DNA of 6,232 nucleotides from NCBI GenBank assembly GCA_020628635.1, contig JAHDEU010000140.1, forward strand, positions 1-6,232, read 5' to 3'. Source of the stretch: Hellea sp. Lineage in GTDB: Bacteria; Pseudomonadota; Alphaproteobacteria; Caulobacterales; Maricaulaceae. The notes under the pieces were generated by a model. It was given only the letters and a program-made list of their open reading frames with translations, was not told the origin of the DNA and ran no database searches. Both the position numbers and the translations under genes were made by a program. This document shows, piece by piece, positions 1 through 6,137 of the stretch (position 1 is the stretch's first letter; every line of letters starts with the position of its first letter).

Positions 1-233
1 GCTTTGTAGAGCAGGTCTCCCGCATAGTCCCCGGTGAACGGCCGGCCCGTGCGGTTAGCCCCGTTCACGCCGGGTGCGAGGCCAACGATGAGCAGCTCGG
101 CATCCGCATCGCCAAAGGTTTCGACGGGTCCGTTGAAGTGGCCGGGGAGGGTGTCGCGGCACTCCTCCAGGAACGAGAACAGCCTCGGGCAGCGCTGGCA
201 GTAGTAGGGTGGAGAGGCATCAGCATTACTCAT
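1..233 (-). CDS. Uracil-DNA glycosylase, family 5 (UDGb type), N-terminal part only
   Basis: This is the first 77 residues of a DNA repair enzyme that excises uracil and other deaminated bases in base-excision repair; the rest lies beyond the left edge. Seen: a CxxC pair (Cys12, Cys15), as expected for two of the four ligands of the iron-sulfur cluster of family 4/5 enzymes. Then HFNGPVETFGD (32-42) and the first active-site motif, GLAPG at 51-55 running into GANRTGRPFTGD (58-69). That motif lacks the catalytic Asp/Asn of family 1 enzymes, which is normal for family 5. Start: the ATG at 233-231 has a GAGGAC Shine-Dalgarno (246-241, minus strand) 7 nt away. The start overlaps the stop of the upstream NYN gene by 8 nt, so the two are probably co-transcribed and translationally coupled. 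The family call is firm; the assignment to family 5 rather than 4 rests on the NRTGRPFTGD motif. Confidence 0.9.
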   Translation of the reverse strand, partial: MSNADASPPYYCQRCPRLFSFLEECRDTLPGHFNGPVETFGDADAELLIVGLAPGVNGANRTGRPFTGDYAGDLLYK

Positions 234-807
234 AGCCAAAGTCCTCGCTCTCGCGCGGACGTCGCGGCTCCGGCGCGCTCTTCGGGCGTCCGACCTCGCG
301 CTCCAGATCGTCTATGTCGATGAAGTGATCCGCCTGCCTGCGCAGCTCGTCGGCCAACATGGGCGGGCTGATCTCCATGCTGCTGACGACGGTCACGCGC
401 ACGCCGCGCTTCTGCACGGCCTCCAGCAAGGCGCGGAAGTCCCCGTCGCCGGAGAACAGCACCATGTGATCGACATGCGGGGCGAGCTCGACCATGGCGA
501 GGGCGATCTCGATGTCCATATTGCCCTTGGTGCGCGTGCGGCCGTCGCGGTCTGTGTGGGTCTTGGCGGGCTTGGTGACGACGTGGAAGCCGTTATAGTC
601 GAGCCAGTCCAGCAACGGCTTGAGCGGAGAGAAGTCGTCGCTCTCGCGCACCGCCGTATAGTAATAGGCTTTGACCAGCCGCCCCTTGGCCGCAAAGAAC
701 GCCAGCAAGCGCTTGTAATCGATATCGAAATCCAGCGCCTTGACGGTGGAGTAGAAATTCGCGCCATCGATGAATATGGCGAAGCGCTCGTCGGGATAGA
801 ATGTCAT
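226..807 (-). CDS. NYN domain protein (LabA/DUF88 family), putative ribonuclease
   Basis: A 193-residue single-domain protein of the NYN family, which has a PIN-like fold; members with known activity are metal-dependent RNases. Seen: a first acidic motif FIDGANFY (12-19, Asp14 and Asn17), a central KGNMDIEIAL (94-103, Asp98), and FSGDGDF (118-124, Asp121 and Asp123). Together these form the expected acidic metal site, so the protein looks catalytically intact. After about residue 170 the tail turns charged and proline/arginine-rich (EPRRPRESEDFGYE), probably disordered. The start ATG at 807-805 places the first strand about 8 residues in, as is usual for the family, but its Shine-Dalgarno is weak. 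It is the first gene of a minus-strand pair with the uracil-DNA glycosylase and is divergent from folK with 29 bp between the starts. The RNA target is not known from the sequence; the repair-gene neighbour does not by itself make it a repair protein. Confidence 0.9.
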   Translation of the reverse strand: MTFYPDERFAIFIDGANFYSTVKALDFDIDYKRLLAFFAAKGRLVKAYYYTAVRESDDFSPLKPLLDWLDYNGFHVVTKPAKTHTDRDGRTRTKGNMDIEIALAMVELAPHVDHMVLFSGDGDFRALLEAVQKRGVRVTVVSSMEISPPMLADELRRQADHFIDIDDLEREVGRPKSAPEPRRPRESEDFGYE

Positions 808-836
808 AAGAGCCTGTGGCGGAAGAATACCGGAAT

Positions 837-1322
837 ATGCGACCCGCGCTTATCGCTTTCGGAGCGAACTTGGCAAACCCGCGCGAGATGCTGCTGCGTG
901 CGGTGGAGGCGCTGGCGGAGAAGGGGGTCGTGATCGAAACCGTCAGCCCACTCTACAGCAGCCCCGCCTGGCCCCCGGGGAGCGATGCGCCGGATTATCT
1001 GAACGCGGTGATGCTCGCGCAAAGCGCCGCTAGACCATCGGAGTTGATGAGTTTGCTGCTGCGTGTTGAAGAGACGCTGGGCCGAGTGAGGGCAGCCGCC
1101 AATGCACCGCGGCCGATCGACCTCGACCTGATCGACTTTGATGGCTGCGAGAGCGACGACCCACACGTCACGCTCCCGCATCCACGCATGGCCGACCGGG
1201 CCTTCGTCTTGCTGCCGTTGAAAGACGTCGCGCCGGAGTGGCGGCACCCGGACGGGCGGGGTATCGAAGCGCTGATCGCGGCGGTCAACTGCAGCGAAAC
1301 CGTGCGTTTGGGGAGCCGATGA
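837..1322 (+). CDS. folK: 2-amino-4-hydroxy-6-hydroxymethyldihydropteridine pyrophosphokinase (HPPK)
   Basis: FolK transfers pyrophosphate from ATP to 6-hydroxymethyl-7,8-dihydropterin, the step before dihydropteroate synthase in folate synthesis; it is cytosolic. With the ATG at 837 it has 161 residues, the usual size for a single-domain HPPK. Seen: the N-terminal strand and turn ALIAFGANL (4-12), SPLYSSPAW (37-45) in the substrate loop, and the signature RPIDLDLI (92-99) with the Mg2+-binding pair Asp95 and Asp97. LPHPRMADRAFVLLPL follows near the C-terminus. Start choice: an in-frame GTG at 816 is possible, but the ATG at 837 has GGAAGAA (821-827) 9 nt upstream and begins right before the conserved strand, so I prefer it. 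The stop overlaps the rsmE start (ATGA, 1319-1322), which suggests translational coupling. No dihydropteroate synthase gene is in the window. Confidence 0.95.
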   Translation: MRPALIAFGANLANPREMLLRAVEALAEKGVVIETVSPLYSSPAWPPGSDAPDYLNAVMLAQSAARPSELMSLLLRVEETLGRVRAAANAPRPIDLDLIDFDGCESDDPHVTLPHPRMADRAFVLLPLKDVAPEWRHPDGRGIEALIAAVNCSETVRLGSR

Positions 1323-2035
1323 GACCGAACTACACCCTCCCGCGCCTCCACCTGCCGCAGACGCTCGACGGCGAGATCGTGCTGTCCAAAGAGCACGCGC
1401 ACTATCTCGGCACGGTTCTGCGCAAGGGCGTGGGTGACGAGGTGCGGCTGTTCAACGACGAGGACGGGGAATGGGCGGCGGTTGTCGTCAGCGCTGCGAA
1501 GCGAGCGATGACAGTGCGCGTGGATCTACAGCTGCGCGCGCCTCACATCGTGCCGGACATCCGCCTGCTCTTCGCGCCGATCCGAAAGCACCGCACGGCG
1601 ACGATCCTGGAGAAGGCGACCGAGCTCGGTGTGCGCACGCTGCAGCCCGTCCTGACCGCTCGGACGCAATTCCCGAAGCTCAACCTGGAGCGGGCCCGGG
1701 CGCAGATCATCGAGGCGGCGGAGCAGACGGAGCGTCTGGACCTGCCGGAGCTCTGCGAACCGAAGCCGCTCTTCGATGCTGTCCGCGGGCGCACTCTCAT
1801 CTTCGCTGATGAGTCGGGGGACGGACGGGATGTCATTGGGGCCGACCTGGAAATGCCGCTCGATCTGCTGATCGGCCCAGAGGGTGGCTTTTCGCCGGAG
1901 GAGCGGGAACAGCTCCTCGACATGCCGAGCGTTATCCCCGTCTCTCTCGGTCCGCGCATCCTGCGCGCGGACACGGCGGCCATCAGCCTGCTCACGCTCG
2001 TGCAGGCGAGTTGCGGCGATTGGCGGCATATCTGA
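1319..2035 (+). CDS. rsmE: 16S rRNA (uracil(1498)-N(3))-methyltransferase RsmE
   Basis: RsmE methylates N3 of U1498 in 16S rRNA using S-adenosylmethionine, acting on the assembled small subunit near the decoding site. The 238-residue length matches the family. Seen: an N-terminal PUA-like RNA-binding region (about 1-75, with HAHYLGTVLRKGVGDEV), then RKHR (89-92) leading into EKATELGV. The C-terminal SPOUT knot shows LIGPEGGFSPEE (184-195) and LGPRILRADTAA (210-221), the loops that bind the methyl donor. Start: the ATG at 1319 overlaps the folK stop and has GGGGAG (1310-1315) only 3 nt away, a short spacing. A longer in-frame reading from 1238 would lie inside folK and add unconserved residues, so I reject it. 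The gene probably shares an mRNA with folK. Confidence 0.96.
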   Translation: MRPNYTLPRLHLPQTLDGEIVLSKEHAHYLGTVLRKGVGDEVRLFNDEDGEWAAVVVSAAKRAMTVRVDLQLRAPHIVPDIRLLFAPIRKHRTATILEKATELGVRTLQPVLTARTQFPKLNLERARAQIIEAAEQTERLDLPELCEPKPLFDAVRGRTLIFADESGDGRDVIGADLEMPLDLLIGPEGGFSPEEREQLLDMPSVIPVSLGPRILRADTAAISLLTLVQASCGDWRHI

Positions 2036-2046
2036 ATGGTGATGGG

Positions 2047-2067
2047 TGCAGCCATGCAGCTATGCAG
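2047..2067 (+). repeat. Three TGCAG units at 8-bp spacing upstream of the monooxygenase
   Basis: TGCAG occurs at 2047-2051, 2055-2059 and 2063-2067, an exact 8-bp period; the first two units extend to TGCAGCCA and TGCAGCTA. It lies in the 59-bp gap between rsmE and the monooxygenase start. It could be a small operator or simply a chance tandem repeat; no regulator gene is adjacent. Confidence 0.4.
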
Positions 2068-2094
2068 GGCGCGCGCCGTGTGTATGACGGACGC

Positions 2095-3579
2095 ATGAGC
2101 GACATTTTCGACATGGTCATAGTGGGCGCCGGACTGTCCGGCATCGGCGCGGCCTGTCGCTATGTGACCGAGTTTCCCGAGGGCAAGTTGGCGGTGCTGG
2201 AGGCGCGCGACGCTATCGGGGGAACGTGGGATCTGTTCCGCTATCCGGGCATTCGCTCTGATTCCGACATGCTGACGTTGGGTTATGATTTTCGTCCGTG
2301 GCCGGGGACCAAAACGCTCGCGGACGGCCCGGCCATCCGCGACTATGTGCGCGATACGGCCGCCGAATACGGCATCGACCGCCGTGTGCAGTTCCACAGC
2401 CGCGTCGGGCGCATCGACTTCGACACATCGCGCGACGTCTGGACCATGACCATCACGGATGAGCGCGATGGCAGCACGCGCACGATCGAGACGCGCTTCA
2501 TCCTCTCCTGCGCAGGTTATTACCGCTACGACAAGGGACACGATCCGCATTTCGAAGGGCGCGAGGACTTTGCCGGACCGATCGTTCACCCGCAGCTCTG
2601 GCCTGAAGACCTGGACTACTCTGGGAAGCGCGTGGCTGTCATCGGTTCGGGTGCCACGGCCGTGACGCTGGTGCCGGAGCTCGCCAAGACCGCGGCCCAT
2701 GTCGTGCAGGTCCAGCGCACGCCGAGCTATGTCGCAAGCATTCCGAGCCAGGATCGGGTGCTGAAGCTGACATCCAAGCTCATGTCGCCGGACCGGAGCT
2801 ATCGCTTCAACCGGTGGAAGAACATCAAGATGTCGGCCTTCCAGTACCATTCGGCGCAAAAGCGGCCCGAGAAGGTCAAGAAGTTCCTGCGCAAGCAGAT
2901 CGTGAAGGCCCTGGGCCGGGACTATCCGGTCGATGTCCATTTCAACCCGCCCTACAATCCATGGGACCAGCGTCTCTGCGCCGTGCCCGACGGCGACTTC
3001 TTCGAAGCCATCAAGGCCGGCAAGGCCTCCATGGTCACGGGCCACATCGAACGGTTCGAGGCGGATGGCATTCGTATGAAAGACGGCTCGCTCGTCGAGG
3101 CGGACATCATCGTCACGGCGACCGGGTTGGAGATCAAATTCGGCGGAGGGGCGCAGATCCATGTCGATGGGGAGCGCGTCGATCTGGCGGATACGGTCGG
3201 CTATAAGGGGCTGATGTTCTCCGGCGTGCCGAATCTCGTCAGCGTGTTCGGCTACACCAATGCGAGCTGGACGCTGCGGGCCGATTTGATGAGCCGCTAC
3301 GCCGTGCGCATGCTGCGCTATATGGATGAGAACGGCCTGACCCGCGCCGTGCCTGTCGCGCCGGAGGGCATGTCACGCGACCGCTGGCTCGACTTCGATG
3401 CCGGCTATCTCGCGCGCGCCGAAGACCAGATGCCAAAGCAGGGCGACCGCATGCCGTGGCGCAATGTCCAGAACTACAAGCATGATCAGAAGATCCTGAT
3501 CGAGGACCCCGTGCCGGGCGAGGGGCTGGAATTCAGCACATTGTCCGAGCGCGCAAAGCTGGCGGAGGCGGCGGAATGA
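2095..3579 (+). CDS. EthA/AlmA-type Baeyer-Villiger flavin monooxygenase
   Basis: A 494-residue FAD- and probably NADPH-dependent monooxygenase that inserts one oxygen from O2 next to a ketone carbonyl (giving an ester) or onto sulfur. Seen: the FAD Rossmann motif GAGLSG (11-16), GGTWDLFRYPGIRSDSD from residue 42, and the Baeyer-Villiger fingerprint FAGPIVHPQLWP (159-170, with Gly161, His165, Trp169). The second Rossmann motif GSGATA is at 184-189, YNPWDQRLC at 287-295, ATGLE at 342-346 and GYTNASWTL at 386-394. These segments are the ones I recall from mycobacterial EthA and from AlmA of long-chain-alkane degraders, and the length agrees with both. Start: the ATG at 2095 puts the FAD motif at the usual distance; its Shine-Dalgarno is poor. 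An in-frame ATG at 2062 and TTG at 2011 would add unconserved residues. The stop overlaps the dehydrogenase start. The substrate is unknown; a ketone made by the next gene's product is a reasonable inference. Confidence 0.93.
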   Translation: MSDIFDMVIVGAGLSGIGAACRYVTEFPEGKLAVLEARDAIGGTWDLFRYPGIRSDSDMLTLGYDFRPWPGTKTLADGPAIRDYVRDTAAEYGIDRRVQFHSRVGRIDFDTSRDVWTMTITDERDGSTRTIETRFILSCAGYYRYDKGHDPHFEGREDFAGPIVHPQLWPEDLDYSGKRVAVIGSGATAVTLVPELAKTAAHVVQVQRTPSYVASIPSQDRVLKLTSKLMSPDRSYRFNRWKNIKMSAFQYHSAQKRPEKVKKFLRKQIVKALGRDYPVDVHFNPPYNPWDQRLCAVPDGDFFEAIKAGKASMVTGHIERFEADGIRMKDGSLVEADIIVTATGLEIKFGGGAQIHVDGERVDLADTVGYKGLMFSGVPNLVSVFGYTNASWTLRADLMSRYAVRMLRYMDENGLTRAVPVAPEGMSRDRWLDFDAGYLARAEDQMPKQGDRMPWRNVQNYKHDQKILIEDPVPGEGLEFSTLSERAKLAEAAE

Positions 3580-4397
3580 AGAGCTACAAGGACAAGGTCT
3601 GCGTCATCACAGGCGCGGCGAGCGGCATGGGCCGCGCCATGGCGGTCAACCTCGCGGGACAGGGCGCGCGATTGGCGCTGTCCGACATCAACGAGGAAGG
3701 CCTGGCCGAAACCATGGCGATGATCGGGCCGTCGAACATGCACATGTCAGACCGGCTCGATATGGCCGACGCGGACGCCATCGCAGCCTATGCGCCCAAG
3801 GTCGAGGCGCAGCTGGGCCCGGCGGATTTCGTGTTCAACAATGCTGGCTTCGCGCGGGTCGGCGACTTCCGCCACACAACGGCAGAGCAGTATGAATCCG
3901 TGATGGACGTGAACTTCTACGGCGTCGTGCGCATGTCCAAGGCATTTCTCGAACAGCTGATCAGCACCAAGGGCGGGTTGGTCAATATCAGTTCGATCTT
4001 CGGCATCGTCGGTTGGCCGGGACAGGCGCATTACTGCGCGTCGAAATTCGGCGTGCGGGGCTTCTCCGAAGTGCTGTCCATGGAGATGGAAGAGCATGGC
4101 GTGTCCGTCTCGTGTGTCCATCCGGGCGGGGTGAAGACCAATGTCGCGCGCAATGCTCCGGTAGACTACGTCGCGGACCCATCGGTGACCAAGGAACAGA
4201 TGGACAAGAATTTCGACGACAATGCTCCGACCACGCCCGAGCGCGCGGCCGAGATCATCCTTGCGGGCGCGGCGCGGGGCGACAAGCGCATCATGGTCGG
4301 GCCGGACGCGAAGTTCATGCAGCTCTGGAGCCGCATCTTCCCCGTGCGCTACCGCAGCTTCGTCAAGAAGCGCGCGCAAGGATTGTTGAGCTCGTAA
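3576..4397 (+). CDS. Classical short-chain dehydrogenase/reductase
   Basis: A 273-residue NAD(P)-dependent oxidoreductase that probably interconverts an alcohol and a ketone. Seen: the cofactor motif TGAASGMG (12-19), Asp37 at the end of the second strand (which favours NAD over NADP), NNAG (88-91), and the catalytic set Asn113, Ser140, Tyr153 and Lys157 in the YCASK context. After the PGGVKT segment, a C-terminal part of about 80 residues is longer than in the shortest SDRs and ends in a basic tail (FVKKRAQGLLSS). Start: the ATG at 3576 overlaps the monooxygenase stop (ATGA) and has a strong GGAGG (3564-3568) 7 nt upstream, so the two genes are surely one translational unit. A monooxygenase plus SDR pairing recalls the mycobacterial mymA operon (Rv3083 and Rv3085). 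I infer that the SDR supplies the ketone to the monooxygenase, or works on the ester-derived alcohol. The substrate cannot be read from the sequence. Confidence 0.92.
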   Translation: MKSYKDKVCVITGAASGMGRAMAVNLAGQGARLALSDINEEGLAETMAMIGPSNMHMSDRLDMADADAIAAYAPKVEAQLGPADFVFNNAGFARVGDFRHTTAEQYESVMDVNFYGVVRMSKAFLEQLISTKGGLVNISSIFGIVGWPGQAHYCASKFGVRGFSEVLSMEMEEHGVSVSCVHPGGVKTNVARNAPVDYVADPSVTKEQMDKNFDDNAPTTPERAAEIILAGAARGDKRIMVGPDAKFMQLWSRIFPVRYRSFVKKRAQGLLSS

Positions 4398-4413
4398 ATC
4401 TCTTTTGTGTGAC

Positions 4414-4441
4414 TTGCCGACTCCCTGCGCCGCGCCTAACC
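4414..4441 (+). promoter_or_regulatory. Candidate housekeeping promoter of gshA
   Basis: TTGCCG (4414-4419) and GCCTAACC (4434-4441) are 14 bp apart. This resembles the Caulobacter housekeeping consensus as I recall it (TTGACG-S, 10-14 bp, GCTANAWC), with mismatches in both boxes. Transcription would begin around 4447-4449, at or next to the A of the gshA ATG, which would explain the missing Shine-Dalgarno. Confidence 0.4.
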
Positions 4442-4448
4442 CGCGCCC

Positions 4449-5813
4449 ATGAGCGGTCTGTCAGCCCCCAACGCCACGCCTGTCACGGGAAAGGCCGACC
4501 TCGTTGAACGGCTGGCCTCGGGATGCAAACCCAAGGACCAGTGGCGCATCGGCACGGAGCACGAAAAGATCGGCTTCGCCAAGGCCGACTATTCCCCGCT
4601 GCCCTATGACGGCCCGACCTCGATTCATGCCATGCTGTCCGGATTGCAGCGCTTTGGCTGGGCGCCCGTCGAGGAGGCAGGCAAGCTGATCGCGCTGAAA
4701 CGCGACGGGGCGAGCGTATCGCTCGAGCCAGGAGGCCAGTTCGAGCTTTCCGGCGCGCCGCTGGAGCACATTCACCAGACTTGCGCTGAAGTTTCGCGTC
4801 ACCTGAACGAGGTCAAGGAAGTCGCCGACGAGATCGGGGCAGGGTTCCTGTCGCTCGGTTTCCGTCCCGTGACGCGGCTCGAAGACGTGCCCGTCATGCC
4901 CAAGGGCCGCTACAAGATCATGCGCGACTACATGCAGAAAGTCGGCACGCATGGCCGCGAGATGATGTTCCGCACCTGCACCGTGCAGACCAATCTCGAT
5001 TTCGGGTCTGAATCCGACATGGTCCGCAAGCTGCGCGTCAGCCTTGCCCTGCAACCCGTGGGAACGGCGCTGTTTGCCAATTCCCCGTTCAAGGAGGGCA
5101 AGCTCAATGGCTACAAGTCCTACCGCTCGCGCATCTGGCTCGACACGGATGCGGACCGCACGGGCATGCTGCCCTGGGTGTTCGAGGACGGCATGGGGTT
5201 CGAACGCTATGTGGACTATGCGCTAGATGTGCCGATGTATTTCGTCCACCGCGACGGCCGCTATCTGGACGCGTCAGGCAAGAGCTTCCGCGACTTCATG
5301 GACGGTAAGCTCGACGTCGTGCCCGGCGAGACGCCAACGATTAGCGACTGGGACGATCATCTCTCGACCATCTTCCCGGAAGTGCGGTTGAAGCAGTTCC
5401 TGGAAATGCGCGGATCGGACACGGTCGGTTGGGACGGGCTCTGCGCGTTCCCGGCCTTCTGGGTCGGGCTGCTCTATGACGACGAAGCACTCACGGTGTG
5501 CGAAGATATCATCAAGGACTGGACGGCGGAGCAGCGCCAGCAATTGCGCGAGGATGTTCCAGCGCAAGGACTTCAGGCCGAGATCGCGGGGCGCAGTCTG
5601 CTCGACATTGCGGCTCAGTGTCTTGACGTCGCACGCGCCACGCTGAACGGCCGCGCTCGCATGAATGGCTATGGCGAGAACGAGACCGTCTTCCTGCAAC
5701 ATCTCGATTCGATGGTGCGAGCGGGGCAGTCCAATGCCGACCGCCTGATCGATCTGTTCAATGGCGAGTGGGGCGGAGACATTGACCAGTGTTACCGCGA
5801 ATGCATCTATTAG
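4449..5813 (+). CDS. gshA: Glutamate-cysteine ligase, plant/alphaproteobacterial type
   Basis: GshA joins glutamate and cysteine with ATP to make gamma-glutamylcysteine, the first and limiting step of glutathione synthesis; it is cytosolic. It has 454 residues, typical for the plant-like class shared by alphaproteobacteria and chloroplasts. Seen: RIGTEHEKIGF (33-43), GGQFELSGAP around residue 98, MMFRTCTVQTNLDF (172-185), FANSPFKEGKLNGY, then DTDADRTGMLPWVFEDGMGFERYVDYALDVPMYF in consecutive segments, and LCAFPAFWVGLLYDDE (331-346). All of these recall plant GSH1. Cysteines at 177, 332 and 351 are visible, but I cannot say whether they form a regulatory disulfide. Start: the ATG at 4449 is the first in frame and gives a normal N-terminus, yet no purine-rich site precedes it. 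It follows the dehydrogenase by 51 bp with no terminator-like hairpin between, so read-through from upstream is also possible. gshB is not in the window. Confidence 0.96.
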   Translation: MSGLSAPNATPVTGKADLVERLASGCKPKDQWRIGTEHEKIGFAKADYSPLPYDGPTSIHAMLSGLQRFGWAPVEEAGKLIALKRDGASVSLEPGGQFELSGAPLEHIHQTCAEVSRHLNEVKEVADEIGAGFLSLGFRPVTRLEDVPVMPKGRYKIMRDYMQKVGTHGREMMFRTCTVQTNLDFGSESDMVRKLRVSLALQPVGTALFANSPFKEGKLNGYKSYRSRIWLDTDADRTGMLPWVFEDGMGFERYVDYALDVPMYFVHRDGRYLDASGKSFRDFMDGKLDVVPGETPTISDWDDHLSTIFPEVRLKQFLEMRGSDTVGWDGLCAFPAFWVGLLYDDEALTVCEDIIKDWTAEQRQQLREDVPAQGLQAEIAGRSLLDIAAQCLDVARATLNGRARMNGYGENETVFLQHLDSMVRAGQSNADRLIDLFNGEWGGDIDQCYRECIY

Positions 5814-5869
5814 CAGGATCGGTGCTCCGCGTTACGTCATGCGGATTGCAACAGTTCTAACGGCGCATC

Positions 5870-5895
5870 CCTGCATAAATGAATGATAGTGCAGG
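5870..5895 (+). other. Small inverted repeat behind gshA
   Basis: CCTGCA (5870-5875) and TGCAGG (5890-5895) form a 6-bp stem around a 14-nt AT-rich loop. GCG (5863-5865) with CGC (5896-5898) could add 3 bp past a 4-nt bulge. There is no T-run after it, so I do not call it a terminator. It may only stabilise the gshA mRNA 3' end, or be chance. Confidence 0.25.
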
Positions 5896-5928
5896 CGCAG
5901 CGGAGTTGCGGTTGAGCAAGCCTTGACG

Positions 5929-5970
5929 CGGAGGCGGCGACCACCACCAAGCCTCTGTTTTCACTTGTTT
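5929..5970 (+). terminator. Possible intrinsic terminator of gshA
   Basis: CGGAGGC (5929-5935) pairs with GCCTCTG (5951-5957) as 7 bp including one G-T wobble, closing a 15-nt loop. It is followed by TTTTCACTTGTTT (5958-5970). The large loop and interrupted T-tract make it weak. It is 115 bp past the gshA stop, and the T-rich side faces plus-strand transcription only. Confidence 0.35.
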
Positions 5971-6071
5971 CTGCGTCTCAGCATTTCCGCGACAGCATTC
6001 ATTCGTGTCTGGTCTGCATCCAATTCCATGCACCTACGCATATTTGCATAGCGGCGTCGGCAACACTTCAT
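5961..6071 (-). CDS. Possible small protein of 36 residues, unrecognised
   Basis: A minus-strand ORF from the ATG at 6071-6069 to TGA at 5963-5961. The product is basic and cysteine-containing (Cys3, Cys4, Cys14), starting MKCCRRRYANMRRC. It then has an amphipathic-looking helix containing MELDADQTRMNAVAEMLRRR and ends in NK. For: the second half reads like a real helical protein, the position is clean (divergent from the gene at 6138, convergent with gshA), and it sits in an otherwise empty 324-bp gap. Against: only 20 of 36 third positions are G or C, which looks lower than in the surrounding genes. The upstream GGACAGAG is a poor ribosome binding site, and ORFs of this size occur by chance. 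I recognise no family and assign no function. Confidence 0.25.
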   Translation of the reverse strand: MKCCRRRYANMRRCMELDADQTRMNAVAEMLRRRNK

Positions 6072-6090
6072 AGCTCTGTCCGTCTAACGC

Positions 6091-6135
6091 GGTCTCCACC
6101 GGCATCCCCCTTCGCCGAACCACAAACTGGAGACC
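6091..6135 (+). promoter_or_regulatory. Inverted repeat that can mask the ribosome binding site of the gene at 6138
   Basis: GGTCTCCA (6091-6098) is the perfect reverse complement of TGGAGACC (6128-6135). The right arm contains GGAG (6129-6132), the Shine-Dalgarno of the ATG at 6138 (5-nt spacing). Inside the 29-nt loop, CGGC (6100-6103) can pair with GCCG (6114-6117), giving a nested hairpin. If transcribed from upstream of 6091, the mRNA could hide its own ribosome binding site. As DNA, the same palindrome could instead be an operator. Confidence 0.5.
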
Positions 6136-6137
6136 CC

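Noticed and set aside
27..81. The motif GLAPGVNGANRTGR in the glycosylase differing from the GLAPAAHGGNRTGR form of thermophile UDGb
   Set aside because: PG-containing versions are, as far as I recall, usual in proteobacterial members of the family, so this is not a sign of a defective enzyme.
816..836. An earlier GTG start for folK
   Set aside because: It adds seven unconserved residues and lacks a good ribosome binding site, whereas the ATG at 837 has GGAAGAA upstream and a standard N-terminus.
2011..2094. TTG (2011) or ATG (2062) as the monooxygenase start
   Set aside because: The FAD-binding motif should begin about 10 residues from the start, which fits 2095; the TTG also lies inside rsmE.
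1543..3162. A 539-codon open frame on the minus strand across rsmE and the monooxygenase gene
   Set aside because: It is antisense to two genes with full, ordered family motifs. The translation has no domain I recognise and is the long shadow frame expected in GC-rich DNA.
5823..5842. A 5-bp inverted repeat TCCGC and GCGGA shortly after the gshA stop
   Set aside because: The stem is short, the loop is 10 nt and no T-run follows; repeats of this size are frequent by chance.
6030..6090. TATTTG, TTGCAT and CTAACG as promoter boxes for the gene at 6138
   Set aside because: None forms a pair with acceptable spacing and match; I could not choose a promoter for this gene.
5814..6137. A tRNA, CRISPR repeat or known riboswitch in the long gap
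   Set aside because: No cloverleaf, no regularly spaced repeats and no riboswitch core that I recognise; only the hairpins and small ORF listed above.
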